Below are positions 1 to 8,969 of a stretch of 64,000 nucleotides of DNA, piece after piece. Made by a program: the position numbers and the translations under genes. The DNA is taken from contig MSGS01000031.1 in NCBI GenBank assembly GCA_001940855.1, positions 150,867-214,866 on the forward strand, written 5' to 3'. Position 1 is the stretch's first letter, and each line of letters opens with the position of its first letter. The notes beneath the pieces were generated by a model that made no database searches, was not told the DNA's origin, and saw nothing but the letters and a program-made list of their open reading frames with translations. This DNA comes from Christensenellaceae bacterium Phil1. Its GTDB lineage: Bacteria; Bacillota; Clostridia; Christensenellales; CAG-138.

Positions 1-1413
1 TATGCGCACAAGCGGCGCGGCAAGAGCAAGCGCTATATCCTGGCTTAGGGACGTTATGCGGTTCACCCTTATGCCCTGCGCGGGCTGAAGTTCAAAGCGC
101 GTTATAACGGGGCCAACGCTTATGTTTATTATCCTTGCGGGGATGTTGAATGTCGCAAGGGTATCTATGAGCAGCTTTGCCTTTTCCTGCGGGGATTCGT
201 TGCCGGTGGGCATATCCGATGCGGGGCTGTTTAAAAGGCTGTATGGCGGCCGCTGATAATCTACCACCGGCGCGGCGGAAGATGGTATGTCCTCTATCTC
301 TTCCGCTTCGTATTCATGTTGCGCCGGCTTTGCGGGCGCGGGTTCTATCGGTTCATATAACGGAATATTCGCAGCGGCATTTTCAGCTTTTGTGGGCGCG
401 TTCCTTATTATTCTGTTGTCCTCGTCCGGCTGAAAATCATGGAAATAATCAACGTTCACGGTTTCTTCATCCAGCCTGTCGAAGGCTTCTTCAACGGCCT
501 TCTCCTTCATGGCGCGCTTGCGTATCTGTCCCTTTGTGGGCATGAACTCGGGGCCGTCGTCCTCGTCGTCATTCGGACGCACGGGCTCCGTTTTATGTAC
601 GGGAAGCGGCTCGGGTATAGGTTCGGCCTTCTGATTGAACGAAGGATCGAGCGTGAATATGTTATCTTCAAACGAATTGCCCTTCTTGCCGCTCTTTTTG
701 CTGGCTGTTGGCTTTTTCTTTTGCTTTGCAATTGGCGCGCCGGAAAGCACCTCTTCGGTTATATCCTCGGTATAAAGCGACTGCTGCTGCGCGCGCACGG
801 CCTGCTTATGCTCGGCTATGCGCTCGTTTGCGGCGGAGACGCCCGTTCGTATGCTTTGCCCAAGCTTAGCACCGGCATTTTTTATTGAAAGCCGCGTTAT
901 CAGCAGGAAAGATACCATTATGCATGCAATGAACAATATATATGACCCTATGCGGCCCATGAGCAGCAGCGCGGGGTACGCGACAAGCGCGCCGAATATG
1001 CCGCCGCCTTCGCGGTAGGTAAAGCTAAGGGTATATGCATCCTTATAATAGTCTAGCGCCTTCATGCCCTCAACGGCATCCGGCCTGCGGGCGATATGTA
1101 TTATGCTCAGTATTGCTATTATGCTTATTATGCTGAGCACTGCGGGCAGCGCGCCAAGGCCTCCCTCGCTGAAAACTATCAGTAATACGCCCGCTGCAAT
1201 TATGCCTACGGGCACGGCGTAGCCGGCTATGCCGAACATGCCGAATATGAAGCCGCTTATGGCCTTGCCAAGTATGCCTACGGCATCAAAATACATACTC
1301 GCGCCTAAAAAAAGACCAAGCGCTATAACTATAACGCCCCAAACCTCCCGCTTTGTTTGGGCGGCTTGATTGGCCGTCTTTTTCTTTTTTGCGCTTTTTT
1401 TACCGTTTGCCAT
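1..1413 (-). CDS. ftsK/spoIIIE: FtsK/SpoIIIE DNA translocase, N-terminal part (cut by window start)
   Basis: Septal DNA pump that moves chromosome through the division or sporulation septum. The 471 visible codons start at ATG 1413 with an AAGGA-type ribosome-binding site and stay open to base 1. A Lys/Ala-rich start is followed by several membrane segments within about residues 25-180, then a long charged linker, then the start of the conserved alpha/beta region (VITRFELQPAQGIRVN, ending in LSQDIALALAAPLVRI). The ATPase motor and gamma domain lie outside the window. Reading continues leftward on the minus strand. FtsK and SpoIIIE cannot be told apart from this part. Family call is secure. 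Confidence 0.93.
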   Translation of the reverse strand, partial: MANGKKSAKKKKTANQAAQTKREVWGVIVIALGLFLGASMYFDAVGILGKAISGFIFGMFGIAGYAVPVGIIAAGVLLIVFSEGGLGALPAVLSIISIIAILSIIHIARRPDAVEGMKALDYYKDAYTLSFTYREGGGIFGALVAYPALLLMGRIGSYILFIACIMVSFLLITRLSIKNAGAKLGQSIRTGVSAANERIAEHKQAVRAQQQSLYTEDITEEVLSGAPIAKQKKKPTASKKSGKKGNSFEDNIFTLDPSFNQKAEPIPEPLPVHKTEPVRPNDDEDDGPEFMPTKGQIRKRAMKEKAVEEAFDRLDEETVNVDYFHDFQPDEDNRIIRNAPTKAENAAANIPLYEPIEPAPAKPAQHEYEAEEIEDIPSSAAPVVDYQRPPYSLLNSPASDMPTGNESPQEKAKLLIDTLATFNIPARIINISVGPVITRFELQPAQGIRVNRITSLSQDIALALAAPLVRI

Positions 1414-1481
1414 AGCGTTTTCCTTTGCTCGTACTTATCTATATTATACTATATTATCCCTGATAGGGAAAGCATAAGAAT

Positions 1482-1508
1482 TTGGCGCCGACAAAACTGC
1501 GGCGCCAA
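1482..1508 (-). terminator. Stem-loop after the 640-aa lipoprotein gene
   Basis: Perfect 9-bp inverted repeat (TTGGCGCCG / CGGCGCCAA) with a 9-nt loop, 33 nt past the stop codon of the lipoprotein gene. On the minus strand the stem is followed by AAATTCTTAT, a poor U-tract, so it may be a weak terminator or an mRNA 3'-end stabiliser. It separates this gene from the translocase gene. Confidence 0.55.
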
Positions 1509-1540
1509 GGCGTTTGTTTATTGTGATACGGGGCTAAAAG

Positions 1541-3463
1541 TTACTGCGCGGTGTTCAGCGCGTATGTTGCGCGCACCACGCTGCCAAGTGTTTCCTTATC
1601 TGTATAGCATATATATACGGTGTCTGTATCGCGGCCCGGAATAATGGATGTACTCATCAAATCGGCCACCGCTTTGTTTACACCGGATTCGGTGTAATAC
1701 ACCCAAAGCGTATACGGATACTCGTCGGTAAGCTGTTCCTCACCTTCGCCGTCGTCACTGTTGCCGCTCAATCTGTTTTCAAAATAGAATATCTTTTTGC
1801 CGTCCAAAGACCACATGAAGTTGAACACGTTGAAGCCGCGGGTTATTTCGGTCACGTCGCCCGTTTGCATGTCTATATATGCAAAGGAGGACGCTTTCGT
1901 GCCCGCCGCATCTCCGCCGGAAAGTGTATACGCCATATAGCGTGAATCCGGGCTTATGCTGAAGTTATCGCCAGATATGAACACACGCCTTGAGCCGCCT
2001 TCGGGTTTTATGCTGTATATTGCACCGTCGTTTTCCATTGTGGTTTCAACGAAGTATACTTCGCCGTCGGCAAAGCCTATCATGCCTTCGTCGCAGCCTT
2101 TTTTGTCCACGTCGCTGTGGCGCTTTGCCTCGTCCGGCACATTAAAATCATATTGATGCACGCTTATCTCGCCGGAGCCGCCTATTGAAAACAGCCGTCC
2201 ACCCATGCTGTCCCAGCAATAGGCGCTTATTGTGTCGCCAAAGCCAACGGCGGAAAGGTCAGTTATAAGATCGCGCGAGTCAACGTCAAAAACATAAAGG
2301 TGGGCGCTTTCCCCTGCCATTTCAAGAACGGCTAAGCGCCTGCCGTCTGGCGAAAATGCTGCGGACACTATTTGCTCAAACTGATATTTTGAAAATGCTC
2401 TGCTTCCGCTTGAATAGCCGTAGAGCCAAAGCTGCTCGTATTCTATCGTTTCGCCGCCGTCCGAATATTCCTTTATGCGTTTTGAATAAAGGCATGCGCT
2501 CTTGTCCGGCGTTACGGTCAGCGCAAGGCCGTCGGGAATAATTATGCTGCCCTGCTCCTGCTTGCCGTTTATGCGGCACGGCGCAATGTCATATGCGGCA
2601 AGGTATTCCATGCCGCTTTCGTATGCGGGCAGTTCGCCGTATTTAAGCTTAACTATGCTCCATTGCGCGCTTACGGCGCCATCAGATGCAAGCAGCTTAT
2701 CCATAAGCCGCTGTGCAGCGTCCTTTGAAGATTGAGCGGTGGATATGAGCAGTATTGTTTCCATATCGCTTGAAAGCGTAGGCGTCATATCGTCTGTGCA
2801 CTTCAATACGCCGCTTCTGTACATATCAAAAGCATTGGCAACAACGTAGTACGCTTCCCCGTCGGCGGCTTTTTCCGCAGCTGAAACGTCTACCACTACA
2901 TTATCGCCGTTACTGTCTGGCGTCTGCTCGGGCGTTTCCGGCGCGGCAAGCGGCCTGAGCGTTACTGTAAGAGTGCCGTCTGAAGCTGACACGGCATACA
3001 TGGCATTGCTGTTAAGCTGAAAATACAGCGTATAGGAATCGTCATCCGCTCCGGAAACGCTGAAGCTGCCGCTTATAAGCCCGCTGTTCAGCCCGGAGTT
3101 ATTCAAAAGATAATCCGTGTGTTCAAGCTTGCCTATCCTTATGGCAAGGCGGAAAGGCTCGCCAAGCAGCGTTATGCTGTAATCTGGCAGGGTTCTTAAC
3201 GAAAGCTCTGTATCTCCTGCGGTAAGGTTGCTGCCTAAGCAGAAATCGAGCGCTATCACGGTATCGGTGCCTGATTCGCTTACAGTCACCGTGCGCAGGT
3301 TGCCGTTATTCAGCTCGGCCCCGCCGCTTGTTTCTTCGCTGGTGAAGCCGTCGTATGTAAGCTCCTCTGCGGGCGGCGTTGCCTCAGCATCCTCTTTAGC
3401 GCATGCGCATAGGCTGAGCAGCATCAGCGCAGCAAGAATTATGGCAAGAATATGCTTTTGCAT
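1541..3463 (-). CDS. Putative lipoprotein with AMIN-like and beta-propeller-like regions
   Basis: I do not recognise a named gene. The 640-aa product starts with a lipoprotein signal peptide (lipobox LCAC, predicted lipidated Cys21), so it should sit on the outer face of the membrane. Residues about 50-175 resemble an AMIN-like beta-rich domain. Residues about 195-260 could be a SPOR-like segment. From about 340 on, repeated motifs such as AAFSPDGRRLAVLEM, FSISPDSRYMAYTL and FMWSLDGKKIFYFEN are typical of TolB/WD40-like propeller blades. AAGGAG lies 8 nt before the ATG. It is divergent from the zinc-ribbon protein gene. A role in envelope or peptidoglycan sensing is only inference. Confidence 0.7.
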   Translation of the reverse strand: MQKHILAIILAALMLLSLCACAKEDAEATPPAEELTYDGFTSEETSGGAELNNGNLRTVTVSESGTDTVIALDFCLGSNLTAGDTELSLRTLPDYSITLLGEPFRLAIRIGKLEHTDYLLNNSGLNSGLISGSFSVSGADDDSYTLYFQLNSNAMYAVSASDGTLTVTLRPLAAPETPEQTPDSNGDNVVVDVSAAEKAADGEAYYVVANAFDMYRSGVLKCTDDMTPTLSSDMETILLISTAQSSKDAAQRLMDKLLASDGAVSAQWSIVKLKYGELPAYESGMEYLAAYDIAPCRINGKQEQGSIIIPDGLALTVTPDKSACLYSKRIKEYSDGGETIEYEQLWLYGYSSGSRAFSKYQFEQIVSAAFSPDGRRLAVLEMAGESAHLYVFDVDSRDLITDLSAVGFGDTISAYCWDSMGGRLFSIGGSGEISVHQYDFNVPDEAKRHSDVDKKGCDEGMIGFADGEVYFVETTMENDGAIYSIKPEGGSRRVFISGDNFSISPDSRYMAYTLSGGDAAGTKASSFAYIDMQTGDVTEITRGFNVFNFMWSLDGKKIFYFENRLSGNSDDGEGEEQLTDEYPYTLWVYYTESGVNKAVADLMSTSIIPGRDTDTVYICYTDKETLGSVVRATYALNTAQ

Positions 3464-3570
3464 TCTTCATTCTCCTTAATATATTGCATTCATTATACCC
3501 TAAAGAGTGACAAAATGAAATAAATACGCGCTATTTAATACTTTGTTTTCAAATCAGGCGTCGAAAAGGC

Positions 3571-3599
3571 TTTGCATGGCGGGACTAATTTGCTATAAT
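3571..3599 (+). promoter_or_regulatory. Sigma-A-type promoter with extended -10
   Basis: TTTGCA (3571-3576), 17-nt spacer, TATAAT (3594-3599) preceded by TGC, which makes an extended -10. Transcription would start about 30 nt before the zinc-ribbon protein start codon. Confidence 0.6.
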
Positions 3600-3638
3600 A
3601 GATTGACTGACGATATCCCTATTCAGGAGGATGTATCT

Positions 3639-5630
3639 ATGAAATGTAAAGTATGCGGAGCATACAACGAGGATTACCTTGAATACTGCGAAAAATGCGC
3701 AGCTCCGCTGACTGCTGATAACGAGAGCGAAAAGCCTGAAGAAGTTCAGCAGCCGGAAAACGAACAGAATAAAGGGCAGGATTATCAATCCTATGTGGCT
3801 TCAACCGGCGAAACGCCGCCGGCGTGGGGCTTTGTTAAGGCACCCAACTGGCCCAAGCCGGAATTTGATGCGGACACCGTTAGCGAGGAGGACATTCCCC
3901 AGGGTTACGGCGCGCGTTTCAATCCCCGCCCGGCCAATGCGCCCGTGCAGAAGGTTGCCGCTAACGAAGGCGACGAGGACTTTACCAACAACGTGCGTAT
4001 GCATAAGGCCGAAAAGCCCGCCGCAAAGCGTACTGCCGTGCAGCCCAGCCGCAAGCATGAAGCGGCCGCTCCCGTGGCGGCAAGCGCGGCATATGGCTAC
4101 GATGCCGAAGAATCCGTGTCCCCTGCGCGAAGCACAAAGACGCAGCAAACCGTGAGCAAAGTCACAAGGACGCCGATGAAGCCTGCAAAGGAAAACATCG
4201 AAATCGAGGATGATGACGATTTCGATTATGATGATGAATACGAAGACCGCTCCCCTGCCCGCGCCAGAAGGAAGAGCGCTTCCGGCGGGCTGAAGAAGAA
4301 CATTGTATTCATTGCCGCGGCGGCAGCGCTTGTAATACTGATAGCTATACTTGGCGTGGTATATGTTAACAAGGTGCATGGCGGAGATTTCTCCAAGTTC
4401 ATAAGCTGCACCTTCGGCGGAGATCCCATAACCCGCACGCCTACCATAGAAGCATGGAAAACCGAGGAGGGCGATCCGGCGTATCTTATAACCGTGTATG
4501 CCAAGCGCAACTATACCGTGCGCTACAACAACGGCGATATTCAGCTTGAACGTACAATCAACAAGAACCAGCGCTATATTCCGTTTGTAGTGCCGCAGTC
4601 CATACTTGTTCCGGATGAGCCACTGGATGTTTCGCAGTACACCGTTAAGCCCGACTTTTTCACGGTAATAAGCCCCTCCGGCGAGGAGACAAAGCTTGAG
4701 ATAGATCAGGAGATAACGATAGATATTCCCTCGATAGATCTCAGCGTGACACAGCCGAGCGTTGCGGACTTTACCGTTGATTCCCCTGTTGTGCCTATAG
4801 CCGGATCCGTGAGCGACAATACCGTTGGCGTTTTCGTGAACGATGAGCAGATAGCCATTGACGAAGCAGGCAATTTCTCCACCACTTATACACTGCCCGG
4901 TGAAGGTGCAACTACTATAACAATAGAGGCGCGCAAAAACGGCTACCAGACCGCTACAGCTACGTTTAACGCGACATATGGCAGCGGAAGCGGCACCCCC
5001 ACTACCACCTCCGGCGATAACACGACCACCGATCCTAATGCAGGCCAGACGACCACGCCTGCCGGCAACGTGAGTTTTTCCGTAAATTCGGATGTTAAGC
5101 GCGTAGGTACGTCCTCCACCATGACCGTAAGCGGCACGATGGAGTCCGGCGCTGCAATAAGCGTGAGCGGCGTTGAACTTGATGGAGCGGTGACGCAGGA
5201 TTCTACCGCTGGCACTTTCAGCTTTACCGTAAAGACCGCAAGCGTTGGCATTTACGAGGTCGTTATAACCGCCACCAAGGGCGATGCGGCTAAGACTTCC
5301 ACGCTGTATCTTGAGCATCAGCCTGATAAGACTTCCTATATGGAAGGCGTCTACAAGATGGACTATGACAAGATAAAGAACTATCCAAATCATGAGCAGG
5401 GCTATAAGATAGTCGGCAAAGTGACAGAAGTGATTCAGGCTACGCCCTATGTGAAGGCAAGGATACAGACCAGCGGCGGCGATATGATATTCTATTATTA
5501 CAGCGGAGTGGCCACCATAGAAGTGGGCGACGGCAAAACATATGAACTTTACGGAGATCCGTATGGTACGGATTCTGCAACCGGACTGCCCCAACTGCAT
5601 GCATGGTTCATACTCAAGCGCAATAGCTGA
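3639..5630 (+). CDS. Zinc-ribbon membrane protein with extracellular Ig-like domains
   Basis: Unnamed 663-aa protein. I start it at ATG 3639, 8 nt after AGGAGG (3625-3630); the open frame extends further upstream but without a ribosome-binding site. Order: zinc ribbon with Cys3, Cys6, Cys17 and Cys20; disordered, very acidic cytosolic linker to about 217; one transmembrane helix at 221-243; extracellular beta-rich region with at least two Ig-like modules, separated by a Thr/Ser-rich spacer (about 425-450); and a C-terminal OB-like domain ending in LHAWFILK. The layout suggests a cytosolic metal-binding head coupled to an external module. Function unknown. Own promoter and terminator, so probably monocistronic. 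Confidence 0.8.
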   Translation: MKCKVCGAYNEDYLEYCEKCAAPLTADNESEKPEEVQQPENEQNKGQDYQSYVASTGETPPAWGFVKAPNWPKPEFDADTVSEEDIPQGYGARFNPRPANAPVQKVAANEGDEDFTNNVRMHKAEKPAAKRTAVQPSRKHEAAAPVAASAAYGYDAEESVSPARSTKTQQTVSKVTRTPMKPAKENIEIEDDDDFDYDDEYEDRSPARARRKSASGGLKKNIVFIAAAAALVILIAILGVVYVNKVHGGDFSKFISCTFGGDPITRTPTIEAWKTEEGDPAYLITVYAKRNYTVRYNNGDIQLERTINKNQRYIPFVVPQSILVPDEPLDVSQYTVKPDFFTVISPSGEETKLEIDQEITIDIPSIDLSVTQPSVADFTVDSPVVPIAGSVSDNTVGVFVNDEQIAIDEAGNFSTTYTLPGEGATTITIEARKNGYQTATATFNATYGSGSGTPTTTSGDNTTTDPNAGQTTTPAGNVSFSVNSDVKRVGTSSTMTVSGTMESGAAISVSGVELDGAVTQDSTAGTFSFTVKTASVGIYEVVITATKGDAAKTSTLYLEHQPDKTSYMEGVYKMDYDKIKNYPNHEQGYKIVGKVTEVIQATPYVKARIQTSGGDMIFYYYSGVATIEVGDGKTYELYGDPYGTDSATGLPQLHAWFILKRNS

Positions 5631-5655
5631 TAACCAAAGGTAATACAAGAACTAT

Positions 5656-5682
5656 GGGCGGCATAAAAACCGCCCTGTTTTT
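5656..5682 (+). terminator. Intrinsic terminator of the zinc-ribbon protein gene
   Basis: GGGCGG / CCGCCC stem with an 8-nt loop followed by TGTTTTT, 26 nt after the stop codon. Confidence 0.75.
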
Positions 5683-5750
5683 ATAAGGAGCATATTGCGA
5701 AACAAACAGCAAATCATGCTGAATACAAAAAAGCAGATATAAAAATTAAG

Positions 5751-5774
5751 GAGCGGGTAAACCGCTCCTTTTTG
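5751..5774. terminator. Bidirectional terminator between convergent genes
   Basis: GGAGCGG / CCGCTCC stem, 5-nt loop, TTTTT on the plus side and AATTTTTAT on the minus side. It serves the DivIVA-like gene on the minus strand and backs up the preceding plus-strand terminator. Confidence 0.75.
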
Positions 5775-5787
5775 TTATTGTTATGTT

Positions 5788-6648
5788 TTATGAATCCTGA
5801 AGCACGTCGTCGATTATGGCGTTAAGTGCATCGTCTATTCTGTCTTCGGCGGCGCGGGCTTCGCGTTCCTCCGATGTTTCGGCGCTGCGCATGCCAACTA
5901 TTTCGTTGACTGTCATCATTGGCTGCTCCTCCGCCTCTATATCCGCTGCTTCTTCTTTAAGCATTGCGGTTGGGCCGCGGTCTGCATGCTCAATATGTTC
6001 CTCTTTAGCTTCTTCCGCCTTAACCTCGGCTTCTTTGGCTTCCTCGGCAGGCGTAGTCTGGCGGTTTTCTATTTTATATATGCTCCGCATCAGTTCGGCA
6101 GGGTTTTCATATGATTCGGGAAGCTCATCGGCGTTTATGCCGGCGTCTCCTTCGGGAATGTATTCGCCGGCCATCTCTATTTCGTTGTCAAGGTTGGAAT
6201 CCTTTATGCATGCGCGGAAATGCTCCGCCTGTGCGGCGGCTGTTTCGGCGGCGCGCTGTAGGGCCTTGTTCAGCTTGGATGCACTTTCGCGGTAATTCTG
6301 CATGAATGCCTCCGCTTTCAGCGCGCTCTGGCGGGAGTATTCCTCGGCCTGCTGCTTTATCTTGTCTGCCTCTTCCTGCGCGGCTGCAATTATGCTTTCA
6401 GCTTCCGCATGAGCAGCGGCCTTATCTTCGTTGGCTTTGTTTATTATGCGCGCGCCTTCTGCATTGGCTTCGTCTATAACTTTGCCTGCGTCGCTCTGTG
6501 CGCGGGTGAGCGCGTTTGCTATTGCGCCTTCTTTGCGCTTGTATTCCTCTATTGCCTGCTCAAGCCGCGCATTCAGCGCTTCCTGCTCGCTAAGCTTGGC
6601 CTTCAGTTCCTCTATGGCCGCTTCAAGTTCCTTTTTCTTTCCAAACAT
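5788..6648 (-). CDS. DivIVA-like coiled-coil protein
   Basis: 286-aa cytosolic protein dominated by coiled coil: MFGKKKELEAAIEELKAKL, then long Ala/Glu/Lys heptads to about residue 150, then an acidic low-complexity tail. Such proteins (DivIVA/GpsB-like, or F-ATPase subunit-b-like stalks) act as polar or septal scaffolds. Two in-frame ATGs are 6 nt apart; the second (6648) is 8 nt from GGAGG, while the first is only 2-3 nt away, so I choose the second. It lies 39 bp downstream of ruvB and may share its transcript. Assignment to DivIVA rests on the coiled-coil pattern and is not certain. Confidence 0.65.
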   Translation of the reverse strand: MFGKKKELEAAIEELKAKLSEQEALNARLEQAIEEYKRKEGAIANALTRAQSDAGKVIDEANAEGARIINKANEDKAAAHAEAESIIAAAQEEADKIKQQAEEYSRQSALKAEAFMQNYRESASKLNKALQRAAETAAAQAEHFRACIKDSNLDNEIEMAGEYIPEGDAGINADELPESYENPAELMRSIYKIENRQTTPAEEAKEAEVKAEEAKEEHIEHADRGPTAMLKEEAADIEAEEQPMMTVNEIVGMRSAETSEEREARAAEDRIDDALNAIIDDVLQDS

Positions 6649-6687
6649 GCTCATTTCCTCCCTGTATATTTATGGTTGTTTATTGTG

Positions 6688-7728
6688 CTAAAAGTTCATG
6701 CGCTCCTGGCGCGGGTCTGTCGCATCCTTTGGCAGGCCGTAGCCCATGTGCAGATATGCGGCGGGCATTGGTATTCTGCCGCGCGGCGTGCGCGCTATGA
6801 AGCCAAGCTGCAAAAGATAAGGTTCATACACATCCTCTATCGTGGATGCATCGTCGCCTGTTGCAGCGGCTATGGTATCAAGTCCAACTGCGCGGCCGCC
6901 GAATTTGACTATCATGGTGTCAAGTATACGCCTGTCTACCGTGTCAAGGCCAAGCTCGTCTATGGAGAGCATATCGAGTCCGGCTCTTGCTGTGGCAAGG
7001 TCTATTTTGCCTTCGCCGCGCACTTGAGCATAGTCCCTCACGCGCCTGAGCAGACGGTTTACTATTCGCGGTGTTCCGCGCGAACGGGAAGCTATTTCTA
7101 TCGCGCCTTCGCGGTCTATCGGAATATCCAGTATTCCTGCGCTCCTTACGATTATCTCAAGCAGGTCTTCCGGCGAATATGGCTGAAGCTGCTCCTTTAT
7201 GCCGAATCTGTCCCGAAGAGGGGCAGTGAGCAGACCCATGCGCGTAGTTGCGCCGATAAGCGTAAAGTGCGGCAGGTCAAGCCTTATAGAGTGCGCGCTG
7301 GGGCCTTTGCCTATTATTATGTCCAGCGCGTAATCTTCCATTGCCGGATACAGCACCTCCTCAACGGTTGCATTAAGGCGGTGTATTTCGTCTATGAACA
7401 GCACGTCGCCCGGGGCAATGTTGGTCAGTATTGCCGCAAGTTCGCCCTTATGCGAAATCGCCGGGCCGCTTGTTATGTGCAGCGTGCCGCCCATTTCGTT
7501 GGCTATTATTGAGGCAAGCGTCGTTTTGCCAAGACCGGGAGGACCATAAAAAAGCGCATGGTCAAGCGGTTCGCCGCGGCGCTTTGCAGCCTCGATATAT
7601 ATTTCAACGTGTTCTTTTACGGCCTTTTGCCCTATATATTCCTTCAAATACTTCGGCCTTAGGCTGAATTCGTTAGCTTCGTCTTCCGCAAGCATTGAAG
7701 ATGAAATGAGCCTGTCGTCGTTTGCCAC
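6688..7728 (-). CDS. ruvB: Holliday junction branch migration ATPase RuvB
   Basis: AAA+ motor that drives branch migration of Holliday junctions with RuvA. 346 aa, normal family length. Walker A GPPGLGKT at 62-69, Walker B FIDEIHRL near 112, sensor region GATTRMG, and the C-terminal winged-helix domain ([13 protein letters not shown]). The start is GTG at 7728, 9 nt after AAGG; an ATG 33 nt downstream is a weaker option. Six bases separate it from ruvA, so translation is probably coupled. Last gene of ruvC-ruvA-ruvB. Confidence 0.97.
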   Translation of the reverse strand: MANDDRLISSSMLAEDEANEFSLRPKYLKEYIGQKAVKEHVEIYIEAAKRRGEPLDHALFYGPPGLGKTTLASIIANEMGGTLHITSGPAISHKGELAAILTNIAPGDVLFIDEIHRLNATVEEVLYPAMEDYALDIIIGKGPSAHSIRLDLPHFTLIGATTRMGLLTAPLRDRFGIKEQLQPYSPEDLLEIIVRSAGILDIPIDREGAIEIASRSRGTPRIVNRLLRRVRDYAQVRGEGKIDLATARAGLDMLSIDELGLDTVDRRILDTMIVKFGGRAVGLDTIAAATGDDASTIEDVYEPYLLQLGFIARTPRGRIPMPAAYLHMGYGLPKDATDPRQERMNF

Positions 7729-7734
7729 TATGCG

Positions 7735-8346
7735 TTACCTTTTGCCCTTTCTGGCTATCTCCCTAAGCGCGCCGGTTATCATATCCTCTACCCTGTCGCA
7801 GTCTTCAACCGCGGCAACGGCTCTTCCTGCGCTTACGCCGTCATACCCAAGCGATACAAGCGCGGCTATAGCTTCGCTGCGTATATCCATGCTACCAGTG
7901 CTGCCCTTTATGCCGGCAGATGAGTCTATTGCGGCGTCATCCGCGGTCACTTTTTCTTTTAACTCAAGCAATACGCGTGCTGCCGTTTTTCGGCCCATGC
8001 CGGAAACCTTATCAAATGCCGCTGCGTTTTCGGTAAGTATTGCTAATGTTATATCCTGCACGCTCAGCGAACTAAGTACGCTCAGCGCAAGCTTTGGCCC
8101 AACGCGCGTAACGCCAATGAGCCGACGGAACATGGCGCGTTCCTCTTTGGTTTCAAAGCCGTAAAGCGCCATAACATCCTGCGAAAGCGAAATGTGAAAA
8201 TGAGTGTAAAGCTTATGCGGCGCGCCTGCTTTCAAGCATTTAAGCGTTTGGCTTGAACACAGCAATTCGTACCCGACGCCGCCCGCTTCGATTGTTGCGC
8301 GGTCTGCTAACACCTCTTCAACTATTCCTGAAATATGTGCATACAT
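7735..8346 (-). CDS. ruvA: Holliday junction DNA-binding protein RuvA
   Basis: Forms the tetrameric platform that holds the four-way junction and loads RuvB. 203 aa from MYAHISGIVEEV, which is the typical RuvA N-terminus; the open frame runs 27 codons further upstream into ruvC but lacks a ribosome-binding site there, whereas GGAG precedes the chosen ATG. OB fold at 1-65, helix-hairpin-helix motifs (LIGVTRVGPKLA, FDKVSGMGRKTAARVL), C-terminal RuvB-binding domain. It begins 29 bp after the ruvC stop. Confidence 0.96.
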   Translation of the reverse strand: MYAHISGIVEEVLADRATIEAGGVGYELLCSSQTLKCLKAGAPHKLYTHFHISLSQDVMALYGFETKEERAMFRRLIGVTRVGPKLALSVLSSLSVQDITLAILTENAAAFDKVSGMGRKTAARVLLELKEKVTADDAAIDSSAGIKGSTGSMDIRSEAIAALVSLGYDGVSAGRAVAAVEDCDRVEDMITGALREIARKGKR

Positions 8347-8375
8347 GTGTTTTGCTCCGTTTACTGCCGTATGAG

Positions 8376-8873
8376 TTATTTTATGCGGAATGTTTCGGCT
8401 GCCGGGCCGGACGTGTTCGCGTGGCACAGCGCCGCGGCAAGCGCATCGGCCGCATCGTCCGGCTTTGGGATGCTGTTTAACGAAAGCAGAAGCTTTATCA
8501 TTTGCTGTACCTGCTTTTTATCTGCATGGCCGTTGCCGGTTACGGCGGATTTTATCTGCATGGGCGTGTACTCATAAAGCGGCAGTCCAGCCTGCTGTGC
8601 GGATAACAGCGCCACTCCGCGCGCGGCCGCCACCTGAAGCGCAGTCTTGGTATTCCTTGCGAAAAACAGTTCCTCGAACGCAACATGGTCGGGCTTATAC
8701 AGCTTTATCAGCTCATTCATGCATGTATACAGCCGCTCCAGCCTTTGCGGGAACGGTGTATGCGCAACGGTTTCGATAACGCCGTAGTCGATCACCTTGG
8801 ATCTAATGCCTTCGGTGCTTATTACGCCGTAGCCAAGTATGGCATAACCGGGGTCTATACCCAAAATTATCAA
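8376..8873 (-). CDS. ruvC: Crossover junction endodeoxyribonuclease RuvC
   Basis: Resolves Holliday junctions by paired nicks. 165 aa. Acidic catalytic residues are in place by comparison with the family: Asp7 (GIDPGY), Glu67 (FEELFF), Asp140 and Asp143 (PDDAADALA). First gene of ruvCAB, with a strong promoter about 35 nt upstream. Confidence 0.97.
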   Translation of the reverse strand: MIILGIDPGYAILGYGVISTEGIRSKVIDYGVIETVAHTPFPQRLERLYTCMNELIKLYKPDHVAFEELFFARNTKTALQVAAARGVALLSAQQAGLPLYEYTPMQIKSAVTGNGHADKKQVQQMIKLLLSLNSIPKPDDAADALAAALCHANTSGPAAETFRIK

Positions 8874-8906
8874 AAAGCCGTTACCCCCACGTTTATATTC
8901 TATTTT

Positions 8907-8935
8907 ATTTTATCATGCGCGCAATATCTTGACAA
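8907..8935 (-). promoter_or_regulatory. Promoter of ruvCAB
   Basis: On the minus strand TTGTCA (8935-8930), 17-nt spacer, TAAAAT (8912-8907): near-consensus sigma-A promoter directly upstream of ruvC. No LexA-type box was obvious to me. Confidence 0.7.
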
Positions 8936-8945
8936 GAGCGCTAAA

Positions 8946-8969
8946 GGCCCCAAACGGGCGTTTGGGGTC
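8946..8969 (-). terminator. Hairpin terminator overlapping the stop of the BofC-like gene
   Basis: 10-bp stem (GACCCCAAAC / GTTTGGGGCC, one G-U pair) with a 4-nt loop. The stop codon at 8968 lies in the stem. The U-tract is short (CCTTTAG), so termination may be incomplete and read into ruvCAB. Confidence 0.55.

Noticed and set aside
1443-1471. Promoter for the ftsK/spoIIIE gene
   Set aside because: A good TATAAT is present on the minus strand at 1448-1443, but the -35 region at 17 nt (TTTCCC) is far from consensus, so I did not list it.
3801-5648. 615-codon minus-strand open frame
   Set aside because: Lies fully antisense to the zinc-ribbon protein gene, which has a clear promoter, ribosome-binding site, domains and terminators. 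The antisense product is low-complexity with many Tyr/Arg/His/Cys, typical of a shadow frame.
6409-7512. 367-codon plus-strand open frame
   Set aside because: Antisense to ruvB and the DivIVA-like gene.
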